Source: Apricaphanius iberus (Eukaryota > Chordata > Actinopteri > Cyprinodontiformes > Aphaniidae). Taken from it: a stretch of 64,000 bases of DNA. Of the stretch, positions 46,129 to 56,759 are shown one piece after another. Both the position numbers and the translations under genes were made by a program. Every line of letters starts with the position of its first letter. Within the stretch, counting starts at the first letter, position 1. Under the pieces are notes generated by a model that did not search any database, had not been told where the DNA came from, and saw only the letters and a list, made by a program, of their open reading frames with translations. The stretch covers positions 1 to 64,000 of the forward strand of contig JAPXFQ010001710.1 of NCBI GenBank assembly GCA_028564705.1, read 5' to 3'.

Positions 46129-48299
46129 CATTGAAAAGCATTGGACTTTAGACACGTTAAAAACAACTTTAATGCTTGGTGCCCATTTTTTAAAAACTTT
46201 CTATGGCTACATATTCTTCCTGAGATAACGCTGGACTCATCAAAAAAAATAGAGACCAGGCTGGTTTTCATAAGATAATTTTTTGAAATCTTGCATAATT
46301 AATGAGGGGGCCGGACTTTGATTGGCAGGCCGTTTCGTTGGACTTTAATTATAGTGACACTACATTTCAATAATTATTTCAAGTTACTAGTTCTTACCTT
46401 TTGAGGTTTGAGAAATAGGAGAACCGTCAGAAGAGCGCAGATACAGCAGCAGTCAGGCATTGGGCTATTAGCCTTTAGCTTAGTTAGCCAATTTTAGCAT
46501 CAGAGCTAAAGACGCAGGAGCAGAATGGGCGCGATTACGACCGAACTACACGCCCATACACGCCCCGCGAGGGCAGAGTCTACAGTGAAGATCCCGCCCC
46601 TATGCCCTTTTTAGGAACATGCTTCGTCAGAGCTGGGGAGACGGAGTCTGTAAATCCGCAATGCATTCCCCCATGAAAGTGTGTCATTCTGGTAAACGGG
46701 GAGGAGTGAGGAGGTGCTGTCTATTCTTTTTTACAGTCTATGAGACCAGCAGCTCCGCAGGACCGCCGCCCATCCCCTCCCAGCAGGCAGAGCAGAAATC
46801 AGACTCCGGTAGGCACCCACGTCGCGCCAAACCCAGGACTAAAGCCGGGACCCGCCGAGGAGTGCTCCATTACAGCCCAAATCCATGGAACGAGCCTTCG
46901 GTGCCCTCTAAACATTGATGCAGTCCTGTGGAAGCCAAGCTGCCCAACATCCAGCCGGTCCTGGACAACAAGGGATCTTGTGCTCACAATCAGCAGAAGC
47001 AGCCTGCACACCATCCACCCAGCACTCTCATCATAGGAGATTCTGTTATCCGGCATGTTAGGATGAGAGGAGCTATCACCCTTTGTTTCCCTGGAGCTAC
47101 AGTTAAGGACATTTCTGAACAGATTCTGGATTCGCTCTCTGCTGAATAAAACTTTTATAATAAATGACTTGATTTTAGATAATAATCTTCAGTGTTTATT
47201 TTTAACGAAGACATGGCTGAGTGCAGATTACCCTGCTGTTCTTACAGAGGCCTCTCCACCTAATTTTAACTTTTCTTATTCAACGAGGAGTAGCCAGAGG
47301 GGAGGCGGAACTGCTTTTATAAGTTCATCAAATCTTTTCTAATAATTTTACCACTTTTGAATACACTGCCTCTCTTTTTAGCACTCCTCAGATATAATGT
47401 GTCACAGTTTATAGGCCTCCGAAAAAGAATGCACTTTTTATTCCGGAATTTTCAGAAATGTAATCAATTTTACACAACTCTTATGAAAGGATAATTTTAG
47501 CTGGTGATTTTACACATAAATAAACTTTTAGATCCTTTATCAACAGATTTTTTAAATATTTAAAATTATATGGATTTTAGCCAACATGTCATGCAGCCTG
47601 ATCACAACAGAGGACACACCCTGGACTTGGTCATCACGTATGGCCTGTCCACCAGTGTGTCCTCTGTTATTGACTTGGCTGTCTCTGAACACTACTGTGT
47701 GTTTTTTAATATCACCAGTTTATCCAATTAGAGAGCTCTGTGACAACTGTCAGGAAGCGCCATCTAACCCCTGAAGTGGCTGCAGGTTTTCCTGAAGTTT
47801 TTTAAAAGTTCCCTCCTGTACCTTTACCTGCCCCCTGTGATTTTATTGTAAATAATTTTAACTGTAGGCTTAAATCTGCTCTCGACCTGCTGGCTCCACT
47901 TAAAGTTTTAAACATACATTCAAAACGTACAGTACCATGAAGAAATTAAGATCTTAAAAAATTAAAAAGAGGAGCTGCAGGGTGGCAGGGTGGCAGAAAG
48001 GAAATGGAGGAAAAATAAAATCACAATAAATCATCAGATATACATAGAACATCTCCAATTATACAATACCACTTTAAGAAATTACAGAAATACATACTTT
48101 TCCAGAATCATCTCAGAACATAAAAATAACCCCAACATTCTGTTTCTCGACCATTGAAAATATTCTTAACCATACATCTAATAATTTTCAGAAAACCCCC
48201 TCAAACACTCTCTGTGAGGAATTTGCAGACCACTTCAGACGGAAGGTAGACACCATCAGATGTAATATTTTATCCTCTCAAACTAACATGGTTTTAGAC

Positions 48300-49876
48300 A
48301 GTGTCTGCCTTCACCAGAGGAAACACTGGACAGTTTTGTCCTGGTGGATGCTGGGACCCTTGATAAAGTTTTCTCCTCAGTGAGGCCCACCACAAGCATT
48401 TTGGACCCGATTCCTACGAGGTTTTTAAAGCAATTTTATGGTTCTTTTAAAGATGAGATTTTAAACTTTATGAATTGCTCCCTTCAGACGGGGGTTTTTC
48501 CTGCCGCCTTTAAAGCGGCTGTAGTGAGGCCCCTGCTGAACAAGAGCAGTTTAGATTTTAATGATTTAAACCACTACATACCAGTATCTAACTTACCATT
48601 TTTAAGGAAAGTTTTAGAAAAACTTGTTTTTGATTTAATTAACACTCATAATGTCCTAGAGAAATTTCAGTCTGGTTTTAGGATGAACCACAGCACCGAG
48701 ACGGCTTTTTTAAAGATCTTAAATGATTTTAGATTAAACTATGACGCTAAAAAGGCGACAGTGTTGGTTCTTCTGGATCTAAGCGCTGCCTTTGATACAG
48801 TAGAGCAAACTATTCTTTTAACTCGTTTAAAACAGATTGGCCTCTCTGGTGCTGTTCACAAATAGTTCACATCCTACCTCACAGACAGGACTTTTATGGT
48901 AAGTTTAGATACCTGCTCATCTAAGGTCTATAAGATCACTTGTGGTGTGCCCCAGGGTTCAGCTTTAGGCCCAGTGCTTTTTAACCTGTATATGCTCCCT
49001 CTTGGCTGTGTTATCAGAGGACATGGAATTAACTTTCACAGTTATGCCGATGATACACAGTTGTACATCTCCATGTCTCCTGATGACACACGGCCAATGG
49101 ACGAACTTTTTAGCTGCATTTCAGACATAAAATCCTGGATGGCAGAAAACTTTCTCCAGCTCAACCAGGACAAAACTGAGGTTTTAATTATCAGTCCTGA
49201 GGCTCAGAGAGAGAAACTTTTACCAAAACTACAATCATTGTCTTTTAATCCTTCTTTACAAGTGAAGAATCTGGGTGTAATTTTTGACTCTGAGCTGACT
49301 TTTATCCCTCACATTAAAAACATAACCAAAATAGGTTTTTATCATCTCAAGAACATCGACCGGGTTCGCCCAATTTTCTCTCGGGCCAATATGGAGACGT
49401 TAATGCATGCTTTTATCACCAGTAGAATTGATTATTGTAATGCCCTGCTTTCTGGTCTTTCCCAAAACACTACATCAAGTTTACAGCTTTTACAGAATTC
49501 AGCAGCTCGTGTTCTGATGAAGACCAGGAGGCGGGAGCACATTACACCAGTCTAAAAATCACTGCATTGTCTCCCTGTATGTTTTAGGATCGATTTTAAG
49601 GTTCTTTTAATGGTCTATAAGTGTATTAATGGTCTTGGGCCTTCTTATCTGTCAGAAATGCTTTTACCGTATGAACCCTCACGGTCTCTGCGCACCTCTG
49701 GCAGCCGTCTCCTTATCACTCCAATAGTCAGGACACGGACACATGGTGAGGCGTCCTTCCATTATTATGGCCCTCATCTCTGGAACAGGCTGCCAGAGGA
49801 CCTCAGGGCCACAGAGAACGTTCACGTTTTTAAGAGCAGGCTCAAGACTCACCTTTTCAGCTTAGCCTTTAACTAA
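48300..49876 (+). pseudogene. LINE ORF2: reverse transcriptase and C-terminal region
   Basis: One reading frame runs through with only two in-frame stops (48863-48865 TAG and 49553-49555 TAA). RT blocks: [21 protein letters not shown]-like [39 protein letters not shown] (first catalytic Asp), [29 protein letters not shown] (catalytic YADD), [19 protein letters not shown]. After RT come SRIDYCNALLSGL and AARVLMKTRR, then the C-terminal ...SFHYYGPHLWNRLPEDLR. This order fits the L2/CR1/Rex1 group. Two nonsense changes and the decayed endonuclease upstream make it inactive. Confidence 0.85.
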
Positions 49877-50288
49877 TTATTATTTATTATTATATTTTTA
49901 ACTGCTCAGCATGTTTTACCTGATTTAATTTTTAGTTTAGCTTTAAACTGTTTATTTATTAATTTGCTTTGCATTTTTATCTTGACTCTATCTTATCATT
50001 TATACTTTATACACTTTATATTTTATAAACTTTATATTTCAACTTATTTTAATCTTTCTTGCCAATGTTTCCTCTCTGGGGGCCCCCTTGCATCGGGGGC
50101 CGTGGTCGGATGTGGCTGCCTGGGTGCCACCTGGGTAGCGCTTGGGTGGAGGTGGGGTACCATCCCTCTGGGCACCCTGGGTCGGAGCCTTGGCTGCTGC
50201 TGTTGATCTGCTGCTGCCGATGCAGATGGCTCCCATGATGGCATTTCCTGGCTCATCATCATAATCAACCTGCTGTTTTTGTAGCTTT

Positions 50289-50291
50289 TAA

Positions 50292-50320
<29 letters not shown>
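50289..50320. repeat. (GT)n microsatellite
   Basis: About 15 GT units within the 3' UTR of the LINE that ends at 50467. Confidence 0.95.
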
Positions 50321-50322
<2 letters not shown>

Positions 50323-50851
50323 GCTGTTGGGTTGGGTTGTGAGCGGGGCGTAATTGCGTTTATGATTTTATTTTTGAAGGGGGGTTGTGGGGTTATTTTA
50401 AATCTGTAAAGCACTTTGAGTAACTTTGTTTGAAAAGCGCTTTATAAATAAAGTTTGATTGATTGACACTGTACAAAAGTAACCTAGTAACTTTACAGAT
50501 TACTTTATTTCAAAAGTAACTAAATTAGATTACAAGTTACTTTATTATTTATTTTCAGCAGCTGCTAATAACACTTACCTCTGCCTCAACATAAAAGCAG
50601 TAACCTTTTTTGTCAATAATCACTATATTGGAAGTGCATTTTGACAGTAAGGCCGGAAATATAAATGCTTTTTAACCTTGCGTTGACACCAGCAACAGGC
50701 GGTGCCCTGCGCACGTACTTGTTTACACATTGCACATACTACTAGGGATCTCCACTAGGGGGCAGACTACAGACTTCCAACCGGATAGAGGGATATTATT
50801 ATTGTCTTAGTCTGACTGAAAACAGACTTTTTAAATGCATGTATACACCTT

Positions 50852-51460
50852 AAGCTTAATTTATACTTCTCCGTCAGCAAGTTTGCACCGACACAGACAC
50901 AAGACGTTTTTCATCTATAATTGCCAAAAGACCATATTTGATAAACAGTCCTTTCAATATAAAGCATATGGTCCCCAAACGCTGCATTGACTACTGATTA
51001 CATCAAGTATAGAGCACAATTCAGGTGAAATGATCTCTGGCTGTTGTTGAGCCGACCAATCACAGGCATAGACTCTCCATGGAATGAATAGTTAGAATAT
51101 TGAGCTGTACTCAACATGCTTGCTCAGTATGAGGGATTGCTGAGGAATAGCTGTGGTTGGCGTCTGCATGATCCGGGCACAACCTCACGTCGATGAATAA
51201 TCGCAATCTGCTGGGATTCGTTACATAGAAAACTTTTGACTAATTGGAATGTTTGTATAACTGTATTGAAATTAATTTTGTTGTAAAGTGCCTTGAGATG
51301 ACATTTGTTGTGAATTGGCGCTAAATAAATAAAAGTGAATTTAATTTAATTGAATTACTCCGTCTGACATTGCATAGGTGACAGATAGCCCTTGCGTTGA
51401 TGCATAACGGTGTCGTATCTATCAGTTTTGACATAGATGGAGATATATAAACTAGGCTTT
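50852..51460. mobile_element. MITE, same family as 36383-36833, with nested LINE tail
   Basis: The left end AAGCTTAATTTATACTTCTC and the reversed right end AAAGCCTAGTTTATATATCT match the ends of the MITE at 36383. Internal blocks such as AGACGTTTTTCATCTATAAT correspond to the reverse of the text near 36760. A family B LINE tail interrupts it at about 51105-51355. Confidence 0.7.
51105..51355 (+). mobile_element. LINE 3' end (family B) nested in the MITE
   Basis: AACATGCTTGCTCAGTATGAGGG through TTGTAAAGTGCCTTGAGATG and GGCGCTAAATAAATAAA, ending in TTTAATTGAATT. TACTC occurs at both junctions as a possible target duplication. Confidence 0.75.
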
Positions 51461-51469
51461 AGTGCGACC

Positions 51470-52670
51470 TAGGACAAACCAAACTGGAGATTGAGAAATA
51501 GTACTAAAGTACCCAGATAATGTGATTGAAAAATCGAATATATCTGCATGTAAATCACAGTTAGGAGAAGCTGAGATTTTGGTACTTGGGCAGTCCCCCC
51601 TCGGAAAGTGAAGAGAGACTTAGGTAGCAGGACAACAGCAACTGATCGAGCAGCAACAAAGAGTGTGACACAAACAAACAGTGCTGTACTTAAAAAATAT
51701 ACTATGCTGCAGTGTTGCTGTCATCCATTCCTTTGCTCATTGTCCGTGTCCTGCTTTTACTCATTCTGCTTCACTGACTTTAGCATTTGTTTACTATCTG
51801 TGTGATCCTTGTCCTACGGAAGAATGTTAGCGCGAAAGTTTACGTGTTGTCACCAAGCATCGTGGAGTCAAACGGACATCATTCAATAATTTGATTTTCT
51901 GAGTGTGATGTACAGTGATACTTTTGGTCTAATTTGACCACATGCCAGATGGTCTTTGGCAAACTTTAGATGGGTCTGGTGATGTGCGCATAACCTTGAG
52001 CGCTGCAGGATTTTAATCCATGATGTTGTTGTGTGTTACTGACAGTAACCTTTGTTACTGTGGTCCCAGTTCTTTTCAGATCATTGACAAGTTCCCTCCT
52101 TGTAGTTCTGGGCTGTTTTCTCTATGTTCTCAAGATCATGTGTACCTCATGAGGTGAGGTCTTGCATGGCCCCCAGGTCGAGGGAGAGTCAGTTTTCTAT
52201 TTTCTAGCAATTGCTCTTAAAGTTTATGCCTTCTAACCAAGCTGCTTGCCTACTGTGGATTGGTTCATCCAGGTCTTGTGCAGGTGTACAATCTTGACCC
52301 TGGATAGTTCTCTGGTCTTGTTCATGTCACAAAATATTAGAGTGGTCATAACAAAGCCCACTTCCACCAGTTCTGTCAAGAGGAGCAAACTATTGTAGTA
52401 AGCTTGTGGAATGTAACCTAAAATGTTTGGCCCAGGTGAAACAGTTCCAGGGCAATTCTAGCAAATAATAAGGAAGTGTATGTATAATTCTCAGTATAAA
52501 GAATAAATAATTCTCTCTATTTATTCTGATATTGTAAAAATACAAATAATATGGTAATATTTATTGAACTAAAACAAAAAAAAATTACTCTGAATTGTTG
52601 GTTGACAGTAAAAAAATGTTTTTAAGTGTATATAAATATTTAGTTTTAACTGTGCAATAATGTATATCTT
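51470..52670. other. Non-coding interval, nothing recognised
   Basis: No frame or repeat that I can name. Confidence 0.5.
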
Positions 52671-52699
52671 TAAACAATAACGTCCATTCATCATCTTCC

Positions 52700-53940
52700 G
52701 CTTATCCGGGGTCGGGTCGCGGGGGCAGTAGCCTAGGCAAAGAGACCCAGACCTCCCTCTCTCCAGCTACTTGGGCCAGCTCCTCGGGAGGACTCCCGAG
52801 GCGTTCCCAGGGCAGCTGGGAGACATAATCCCTCCAGCGAGTCCTGGGTCTTCCCCTGGGTCTCCTCCCGGTGGGACGTGCCCAGAACCTAACCTCACCA
52901 GGGAGGCGTCCAGGAGGCATCCTGACCAGATGCCCGAGCCACCTCAACTGGCTCCTCTCGATGTGGAGGAGCAGCGGCTCTACTCTGAGCCCCCTCCGGA
53001 TGACCGAGCTTCTCACCCTATCTCAGAGAGCCCAGCCACCCTATGGAGGAAACTCATTTCAGCCGCCTGTATCCGCGATCTCGTTCTTTCGGTCACCACC
53101 CAACGTTCGTGACCATAGATGAGGGTAGGAACGTAGATCAACCGGTAAATTGAGAGCTTTGCCTTTCGGCTCAGCTCTCTCTTCACCACGACAGCACCCG
53201 CATAACTGCAGACGCCTTACCAATCCGTCCATCGATCTCCCGCTCCATTTATCCCTCATTCGTGAACAAGACCCCCAGATACCTAAACTCCTCCACTTGA
53301 GGAAGGACCTCATCCCCGACCCGGAGAAGGCACTCTACCCTTTTCCGGCTCAAGACCATGGTCTCAGATTTGGAGGTGCTGATCCTCATCCCAGCCGCTG
53401 CGGCTGCGAACCGCTCCAACGAGAGCTGTAGATCATGTTCGGATGAAGCCAACAAGACCACATCATCTACGAAAAGCAGAGACCCGATCCTGAGGTCACC
53501 AAAACGGATCGCCTCAACACCTTGGCTGCGCCTAGAAATCCTGTCCAGCAAAAACGTTATGAACAGGACCGGTGACAAAGGGCAACCTTGGCGGAGTCCA
53601 GCTCTCACTGGAAACGAGTCCTTACTTACTTACTGCCGGCAATGCAAACCAGACTCTGATACCGTTCATACAGGGACCTAACAGCACGTATCAAAGGGCC
53701 TGGTACCCCATTCTCCCGGAGTACCCCCCACAGGACACCCCGAGGGACACGGTCGAACGCCTTCTCCAAGTCCACAAAGCACATGTAGACCGGTTGGGCA
53801 AACTCCCACGCACCCTCCGGGACCCTGCCGAGGGTGTAGAGCTGGTCCAGAGAGGTGACGTTCCACGTCCCAAGAGACAGCTTCTGCAGCCGAGGATCGG
53901 ACCGCCAAGGTCCCCGCCTTCGGCCACCGCCCATCTTTCA
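52700..53940 (-). pseudogene. Fused endonuclease start / RT / C-terminus of the RTE-like ORF
   Basis: From 53934 down: LQKLSLGTWNVTSLDQLYTLG, where a typical APE-endonuclease start is joined in frame to the RT. Then VYMCFVDLEKAFDRVPRGVL, GVPGPLIRAVRSLYERYQSL, GLRQGCPLSPVLFITFLLDR, SLLFVDDVVLLASSEHD (catalytic FADD changed to FVDD), KSETMVLSRKRVECLLRVGD, then a frameshifted stretch to RSQLRWLGHLVRMPPGRLPG and GRPRTRWRDYVSQLPWERLG. Most of the endonuclease and RT blocks 0-3 are missing. Frameshifts near 53626 and 53250 and the Ala-to-Val change mean it is not functional. Confidence 0.8.
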
Positions 53941-54317
53941 CTGCACCTGACCCCTATGGCCCCTCCCACAGGTGGTGAGCTCATGGGAAGGGGGGCCCAT
54001 GTTTCCTCTTCGGGCTGAGCCCGGCCGGGCCCCATAGATAATGGCCCGGCCACCAGGCGCTCGCCAACGTGCCCCACCTCCAGGCCTGGCTCCAGAGTGG
54101 GGCCCCGGTGACCCGCGTCCGGGCGAGGGAACACTTGGTCCAACGCTGTCATTCATCATAGGGGTCTTTGGGCTGCGCTTTGTCTGATCCCTCACCTAGG
54201 ACCAGTTTGCTATGGGTGACGCTACCAGGGACATAAAGCCCCTGACAACATAGCTCCTAGGATCATTGGGCCACTCAAACCCCTCCACCGCGTTAAGGTG
54301 GCAGCCCAAGGAGGGAT

Positions 54318-54423
54318 TAGCACCTGGTATTCCCAGGCAGTCTCCCATCCAAGTACTAACCAGGCCCAACCCTCCTTAGCTTCTGAGATCAAACGAGATC
54401 AGGCGTACAAGGATGGTGCAGCA
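54318..54423 (-). pseudogene. 5S rRNA-derived head
   Basis: The reverse strand reads GTACGCCTGATCTCGTTTGA, then GAAGCTAAGGAGGGTTGGGC, CTGGTTAGTACTTGGATGGG and AGACTGCCTGGGAATACCAG. It follows vertebrate 5S rRNA from near its 5' end to near its 3' end. The internal promoter parts (A box AGCTAAGGAGGG; C box GGATGGGAGACTGCC) are almost intact, with one change in the C box. The extreme 5' bases differ from 5S. It lacks the normal 3' end and T-run and joins directly to LINE sequence. Confidence 0.85.
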
Positions 54424-54436
54424 TAAACAATAACGT

Positions 54437-55800
54437 GTGTATATGAATTATGCAACAACAGGCAGTGGATAAGTAAGACGGTCTGGAAGGTGAACGAGCA
54501 CCAGGCCGAACCGCAGATGACACCTGAGAGGAATTGTAGCAGCTGGCTGTTAGCATCAGGGCTAAAAGCCAGCTGCGAGAACTGCGGCAGAATGAAGCTG
54601 GATAGTGACGGAGCAGGCGGACTGGATCGGAGTTTTCGAGATGTGTGGTGACGTGGTTTGTTGAACTGATGCGTGGTTCCGATCAGAGGCAAAGTTGGAA
54701 CAATGACTGAGTGATGAGAGGTAAGTGCAGGAATCTTCAGACTGAAGCTAACCTTCTTTCCTGTTCACCTATTGCTCAGCTGTTTATTCTGAGAAAATTA
54801 CCCTGTCTGTGTCATGATATCCTGACAATTGTGTGTCTGAGCAGCGCATTCAATGCAAGTTTCGCGATGCTCTGTTTGAAAATTTGGAATGCTGAATGTG
54901 TGCAGTAAACAGAAGGAGACAGTATGCTCTGCTCGAGCTGACCCCCGAAATGCTGGCAGAATGATTAAACAGAAGACAAAAGATCAGGAATTAATAACAT
55001 TCATTACAGCATACAGGATATTGATTTGATCAAACGCATGGGTTAAATAATATGAATAATTTGACAAAAAGGCACATGTATTGTGGAGTTGTTTCAGATC
55101 GAGACTGCTTTTATTCGGACCTGAGGCAAAGCGAACATCTGTCCGTTTAGAACCGGACCGAGACCACCTAAAAAAGTTGGTCTCGGTCCGTTTCTCTGAT
55201 CCGCAACAGGATTCGTTTGTGCGTATTCATACCTGCATAAAAGGTCCGGACCACCGTTCCAAACGAACTCTGGCCCGTTTAAAGTGGACTAAACAGTGCA
55301 GGTCTGAATACACCCTAACATTCTTCTTTATCCAGTCATCCCACAATGCTCCAGATAATTCCACAACACAGAAAAAATTTCCTGTAGGTTTTAAAAAAAA
55401 AAATTTGGCCTTGGTTCCTTGTCTTTGCCCGTACAGACAGAGGTACAATTATAGCTTTTACTGCAGATTTATTACAATTTTTCGAAATTGTGAAAACTGC
55501 ATGGATTGCCTAGAATGCCTTTCGGTTGTCTGTTGCAAGATCTGTGCTGATGGCTTTCCACATTATGCAAGCAGAACGAAAATGTGACATAAACCCTTTT
55601 ACTCCAATGACAGAATTATATCTATGAATATTATATGGGTATTGATCCATACAAGGCTCCAGTTCAACTATCCATTTCAGCTTCCATCCTCTTCATCCTC
55701 TGATCACTGACGAACCAGACACCATGATACTGGAGGCAATCTACCTGAGTCAGATATCTCTGAAATGGGGTCTATACTTTTTCTGGTTGAGAACAATGCC
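54437..55800. other. Mostly non-coding; likely MITE with central hairpin
   Basis: A perfect 13-bp stem CGGACCGAGACCA/TGGTCTCGGTCCG (55154-55190) lies in a stretch with many GGACC/GGTCC words (55110-55315) ending at GTCTGAATACACCCTAA, the style of a fish MITE. Terminal repeats were not defined. The frame at 55081-55587 runs through this and is not called as a gene. Confidence 0.45.
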
Positions 55801-55811
55801 CTCAAATCATA

Positions 55812-56353
55812 CAGTACAGAGCAAAAGTTTGGACACACCTTCTCATTCAATGAGTTTACTTTCTTTTCATGACTACATTGTAGATTCTCAATTAAGGGCA
55901 TCAAAACTATGAATGAACTCATAATGTATGGAATTACTGTATGTACTTAAACATAAGGGTGAAATAACTGAATATATGTGTTGTATTTCAGATTCCTCAA
56001 AGTAGCCACCCTTTGCTCTGATTACTGCTTTGCATTCTCTTGAGCTTCAAGAGGTAGTCACCTGAAATGATCTGTCAACAGTCTTGAAGGAGTTCCCAGA
56101 GATGTTTAGTACTTGTTGGCCCTTTTGCCTTCACTCTTCGGTTCAGCTCACCCCAAATCATCTCGATTGGGTTCAGGTGCTGTGACTTTGGAGGCCAGGT
56201 TATTTTACACTTTTTTGTAAAAGTATTACATAATTCCATATTTGTTCATTCATAGTTTTGATGCCTTCAGTGTGAATCTACAATGTCAATAGTCATAAAA
56301 AGAAAGGAAACTTATTGAATGAAAACATGTGCCCAAAGCTTTGGTCTGCACTG
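55812..56353. mobile_element. Tc1-like element, internally deleted, both ends present
   Basis: TA dinucleotides flank it (55810-55811, 56354-56355). The ends are inverted repeats: CAGTACAGAGCAAAAGTTTG at left and, reversed at right, CAGTGCAGACCAAAGCTTTG, continuing to TTCATTCAAT on both sides. Inside, the reverse strand keeps a piece of transposase N-terminal coding text (around AAGTAGCCACCCTTTGCTCT). 542 bp, so not autonomous. Confidence 0.85.
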
Positions 56354-56379
56354 TATCTTATACATTGAAATTGAAAAAT

Positions 56380-56720
56380 AAATTGTAATTGGTGTGCATT
56401 TGTGTAGTGCTTTATGCAAGTCCGAGGACTCCAAAGCACATTGCACTACAATCAGTCTTTCACCCATTTACACATTGATGGTGATAAGTAAAATTGTTTC
56501 CGCAGCTGCCCTGGGACAGACTGACAGAAGTGAGGCTGCCATTCAATCGGTGCCACCTAACCACAATGGCACTGCGTGGCCCAAAAACACACAACTGAAT
56601 CGGACAAAGCAGGGCTTGAAGCCAACAAACACACCAGGTACAGTACAAACCCCCACTATTGAGTCACTGCCGCCCGCCATTTGGCTCCAGCCAATTTTAC
56701 AGAACAAAATAGCACATAGC
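56380..56720 (-). repeat. Interspersed repeat fragment
   Basis: TGTGTAGTGCTTTATGCAAG ... CTCCAAAGCACATTGCACTA and TTCACCCATTTACACATTGA resemble a common fish repeat also seen at 34405-34500. Reversed, the left end looks like a LINE-type tail. The family is not fixed. Confidence 0.45.
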
Positions 56721-56759
56721 CCTGTTAAACTGCACCGTTACTCCTGACACACTTGTACT

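Larger units (their letters stand above)
45998..46738. mobile_element. Insertion within LINE ORF1 carrying twin hairpins
   Basis: ORF1-like text stops near 45995 and resumes near 46740. The insert starts with the two hairpins at 45998-46128 and is then AT-rich. It has a TAGCCTTTAGCTTAGTTAGC segment and ends in TTTTTACAGTCTATGAGA, a text I know from fish repeat ends. It has no coding frame. The boundaries are inferred from the break in ORF1 and are not confirmed by a duplication. Confidence 0.5.
45460..47148 (+). pseudogene. LINE ORF1, split by an insertion
   Basis: The first part (frames at 45586-45996) reads HERGVDIIFGRTFAAA and continues Pro/Ser/Arg-rich. The second part resumes near 46740 with a Pro/Arg/Lys-rich linker, then 46928-47146 encodes STLIIGDSVIRHVRMRGAI and LCFPGATVKDISEQI. 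The GDS motif and following pattern fit the SGNH/GDSL esterase-like domain of CR1/L2-type ORF1 proteins. Between the parts lies unrelated sequence with hairpins. Confidence 0.65.
45385..50467 (+). mobile_element. Nearly full-length L2/CR1-type LINE (family A), inactive
   Basis: In order it carries an ORF1 start region (about 45460-45995), a foreign insert (about 45998-46738), the ORF1 esterase-like part (46740-47148), a decayed endonuclease region (47150-47730), RT and C-terminus (48300-49876), and a GC-rich 3' UTR. The end is a GAAAAGCGCTTTATAAATAA ... TTGATTGATTGA tail. It inserted into another repeat: AGTTACTTTGATATAGTAAT precedes it and related AAAAGTAACCTAGTAACTTT text follows. Exact 5' end and target duplication were not fixed. 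The family name rests on the RT motifs and ORF1 type. Confidence 0.8.
52684..54423 (-). mobile_element. 5S-headed, internally deleted RTE-like LINE with perfect TSD
   Basis: Bounded by an exact 13-bp duplication TAAACAATAACGT at 52671-52683 and 54424-54436. Reading 5' to 3' on the minus strand: a 5S rRNA-derived head (54423-54318), a GC-rich 5' UTR with CACCTTAACGCGGTGGAGGG, the start of the endonuclease ORF (LSLGTWNVTSL), a jump to the middle of the RT domain (DQLYTLGRV ... FVDLEKAFDRVP), later RT blocks (GLRQGCPLSPVLF, LLFVDDVVLLAS), the C-terminus, and a short GATGATGAATGG tail. The duplication flanks head and body together, so they inserted as one unit. RTE-like (Rex3/Expander-type) is my family estimate. 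Confidence 0.85.

Noticed and set aside
54318..54423. A working 5S rRNA gene
   Set aside because: The 3' end and T-run terminator are missing and several bases differ; TSDs show it is part of a retroelement.
55081..55587. 168-codon plus-strand frame
   Set aside because: Crosses a palindromic, probably MITE-derived stretch and shows no domain.
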